Below the pieces are notes generated by a model, which was not told where the DNA came from, ran no database searches, and worked only from the letters and a program-made list of their open reading frames with translations. The position numbers and the translations under genes are program-made. From assembly GCA_944474755.1 (NCBI GenBank), contig OX104120.1:36932067-36996066 (forward strand): DNA of 64,000 nt. The letters run 5' to 3'. The stretch's first letter is position 1, and each line of letters begins with the position of its first letter. This document shows positions 61,788 through 64,000 of this stretch, one piece after another. The DNA is from Limnoperna fortunei. Its lineage: Eukaryota > Mollusca > Bivalvia > Mytilida > Modiolidae.

Positions 61788-62235
61788 ATGAACATGATGA
61801 ACAGTGTCGTTATTTTGTCTGGTATCCTTGCGTTTGTTTATGCCCGAAGTGCCAAGACACAATGTAAGACAATGGAATATTACGACAGGGAAACAGAGAT
61901 ATGTAAAAGTTGCAGGATCGATTGTCCGCCTAATTTAATAATTGTTAAACCTTGTGGATGGTATTCAGATACCACATGTGGAAACCTTCCTTTGGATTTT
62001 ACATTTAATTTGAACACGGAAGGAACTGTTGATAATGGTAATGGTGGAGTTTCGCAACCAACTTCTCTAGTTCATACAGAAATTGAAGAGACATTTGACG
62101 GGAATCGATGGTTTACAATAGCCATGGTACTGTCTGGAGTAATTTGTGTAATGTGCCTCTGTATCAGCGCCTACGCCATAGTAGCATGTATTTGTAAAGA
62201 CATGAAGAAAAACAAAGAAATAATCTATAACCCAG
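61788..62235 (+). CDS. TNF-receptor-like single-pass protein, first coding exon
   Basis: 149 codons run to CCCAG/GTATGTG, a strong donor (phase 1); without splicing the frame would end at 62330. Residues 1-20 look like a signal peptide (MNMMNSVVILSGILAFVYA). One cysteine-rich domain follows with Cys 26, 39, 42, 46, 56 and 64, in the spacing of a TNFR repeat (YYDRETEICKSC, PCGWYSDTTC). Then comes a linker rich in Thr, Asn and Gly, and a membrane span at about 108-136 (AMVLSGVICVMCLCISAYA), then KDMKKNKE as a stop-transfer. Single-repeat receptors are known, for example BCMA and the fly receptor Grindelwald; ligand and signalling tail are unknown here because downstream exons were not found. 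Of the three close ATGs, the first was taken. Confidence 0.75.
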
Positions 62236-64000
62236 GTATGTGTATAAACAAAAGAACTAAATTCCATAAGAGTTTTACTTTGATTTTCAATAGTTGTACT
62301 TTGTTTAGTACAATAGACCACAAGGACTGACAATACTGCTTCTATAGTTTCACTTTCTTTTGGGCTTTGTATTTGCAACGACCTTGAAAAGTGATAACCA
62401 TCAAACGTTTTTTTTCATTTTCCTTTGTCTTACTTTTTTTTGTCTCACTGGAGAAAAGTCATTGGAGTCTCAAATTTCGTTCCTCTTTTAACTTTAACAA
62501 GTAATTGTCAAGAAACAATTTCGGTTGTTTCGATATGAATATGTTGTAAGTAAAATGTACAATAAACACCCTGATGACTTTGCAAATTGGACTGACTTTC
62601 CCACATCCCTGTGTATTGACACGGATTTATAAATAACACATAGGTAAAGTTACGACTATCTACATTTCTGTGGAGCTTTTGAAATTCAATACAATTTGCA
62701 TATCATTTGACATATTATGTAAACCTTAGGTAGATATAAATTACTTTAAAGTTAGACTGGATACGATGAATATATTTCATTTTTTAAGAAGAAATGTGCA
62801 TTTCACAGTATATTATTCCTGACGATTTTTTAATAATTTTGTTTTCTAATGAAATAATTCATTTTTTTTAAATTTTGGCTTAGTTAAAAAAAAAATTTAA
62901 ATCTTCAGCAAAAGTTTAGACGTTGTTACTTTCACTTAGATGGACTAAACCACAACACCACAAGTAAAACCGCTACACCGTGTAGTTAAAAGTGGTGGAT
63001 TATAAACATCTACAATTCAAAGAAATTCCTATTTATATCCAGTTAAAAATAGCAATAATGTCGTGAAAAGATCAATAATTTCAAAAAGGGATACGTTCTG
63101 TTTGGATTATTGGAATGTATAGCTTGATAAATATTTTAAAACGACTTCTTTTTATTTATATTCATCACATTTTATGAATGTGTTCTTTATTTACTCAAAC
63201 AAAGGCAGATTGATAAAAGTTATTCACATTCCATACCTAGCTTAACACAAAGGACCCTATGTAAAGCTACGATTGAACAAAAACAGGGCTACACTTATGA
63301 ATGTATTAAAAACAAATTATGAAAATTATACTGATAAGGTCTATTCACATAAAAAGATTCTTTCAATAAGGTATGCAAGTGCACGGTTGTTGAAAATTAT
63401 AAATAAAGGATAAATTGACGCTGACCTTATTGAATATGTTATTAAAGATATGTAAAATTTTCGATTAATGACGGATGGATGCATTTTCACAGGGAATATA
63501 ATAACCGATAAGGACATATTGTACAAATTTGCATAAATTATGCACGGATTATAATTTGAAGATGCATCTTCACTTGAGGTTTGACAGAATCTCATCTTTG
63601 ACACTCTTTGGACATATCCATATTATCTTTATGGTTATGGTCTTAACAATAACAAAAAAAGCTTGACCAGCTAATTAAACACGACGTGTGAAAATTTACA
63701 CAAAAAACCAAATGTTTCCTTGTAAATATTGGCAAAAAGTATTTTTTAGTGCGACCATAAATAGAAAGAAATAATAGACGAACGAAATATGACCTATCTA
63801 ACTCATAAAATGTGTGAGATCCAGCAGTTTTGATGACCTGTTAAAAATTCCTCGAGAAAATTTTCAAAAGTTGATGACACGTTTTGAATTAAATTACTTT
63901 TCGAAGTATCTACGTTCCGTGTCATTTACATAAATTATCGACACTTAGCTGACCGGTCTTTAGCGAGATTGCTTAGTCCTTCAAATTAGTCTTTGTCCAA
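62236..64000. other. Presumed intron or 3' part of the receptor gene
   Basis: No further exon could be supported. If the donor at 62235 is used, this is intron, and the cytoplasmic exons lie beyond the window. AT-rich, with no recognised repeats. Confidence 0.35.

Overview
This is AT-rich, intron-rich animal nuclear DNA dense in repeats. The repeats point to a bivalve mollusc, possibly a mytilid mussel: many copies of a tRNA-headed SINE (heads reading GCCTCGGTGGCCGAGTGG, tails GGCGTTAAACACCA plus AAAC repeats), (AATC)n-tailed retroposons, foldback MITEs, and mobile elements carrying internal tandem repeats. The species assignment is inference. The animal and intron-containing nature is read directly from spliced genes whose exons join in frame.

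Four genes can be supported. (1) Myotrophin (MTPN/V-1), minus strand, 4 coding exons between 4912 and 12066, complete at 117 residues. (2) A tetraspanin, minus strand, 7 coding exons between 24047 and 35087, complete at 234 residues, with four membrane segments and the CCG and PDSCC signatures. (3) POLR2L (RPB10), plus strand, 2 exons at 41626..41720 and 42966..43074, complete at 67 residues. (4) The first coding exon of a single-pass receptor with one TNF-receptor-type cysteine-rich domain, plus strand, 61788..62235; the rest of this gene was not found or lies beyond the window. The four genes are not functionally related as far as I can tell: actin capping control, membrane organisation, RNA polymerase core and cell-surface signalling.

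The rest is mostly transposable elements and tandem repeats. 5.3-11.9 kb: MTPN introns hold two inverted copies of a CAGGG-ended DNA element, a 172-bp and a 57-bp tandem array and two SINEs; an 8-bp-TSD foldback lies at 11.8 kb. 12.4-17.3 kb: a frameshifted non-LTR retrotransposon on the minus strand is bracketed by two inverted copies of a 5-bp-TSD DNA element. 18.4-21.3 kb: an 11-copy array of the SINE head, then a 27-copy 31-bp satellite with a 6-mer higher-order repeat. 24-35 kb: tetraspanin introns with SINE pieces, a near-perfect palindrome and a 146-bp array. 36-38.9 kb: an RTE-like LINE relic running into a 33-bp minisatellite and a large palindrome. 39.9-46.5 kb: a MITE, POLR2L and a nest of SINEs with clear target-site duplications. 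46.5-61 kb: largely unannotated AT-rich DNA with scattered palindromes and SINEs. 61.0-62.3 kb: a 509-bp retroposon with a 14-bp target duplication just upstream of the receptor gene.
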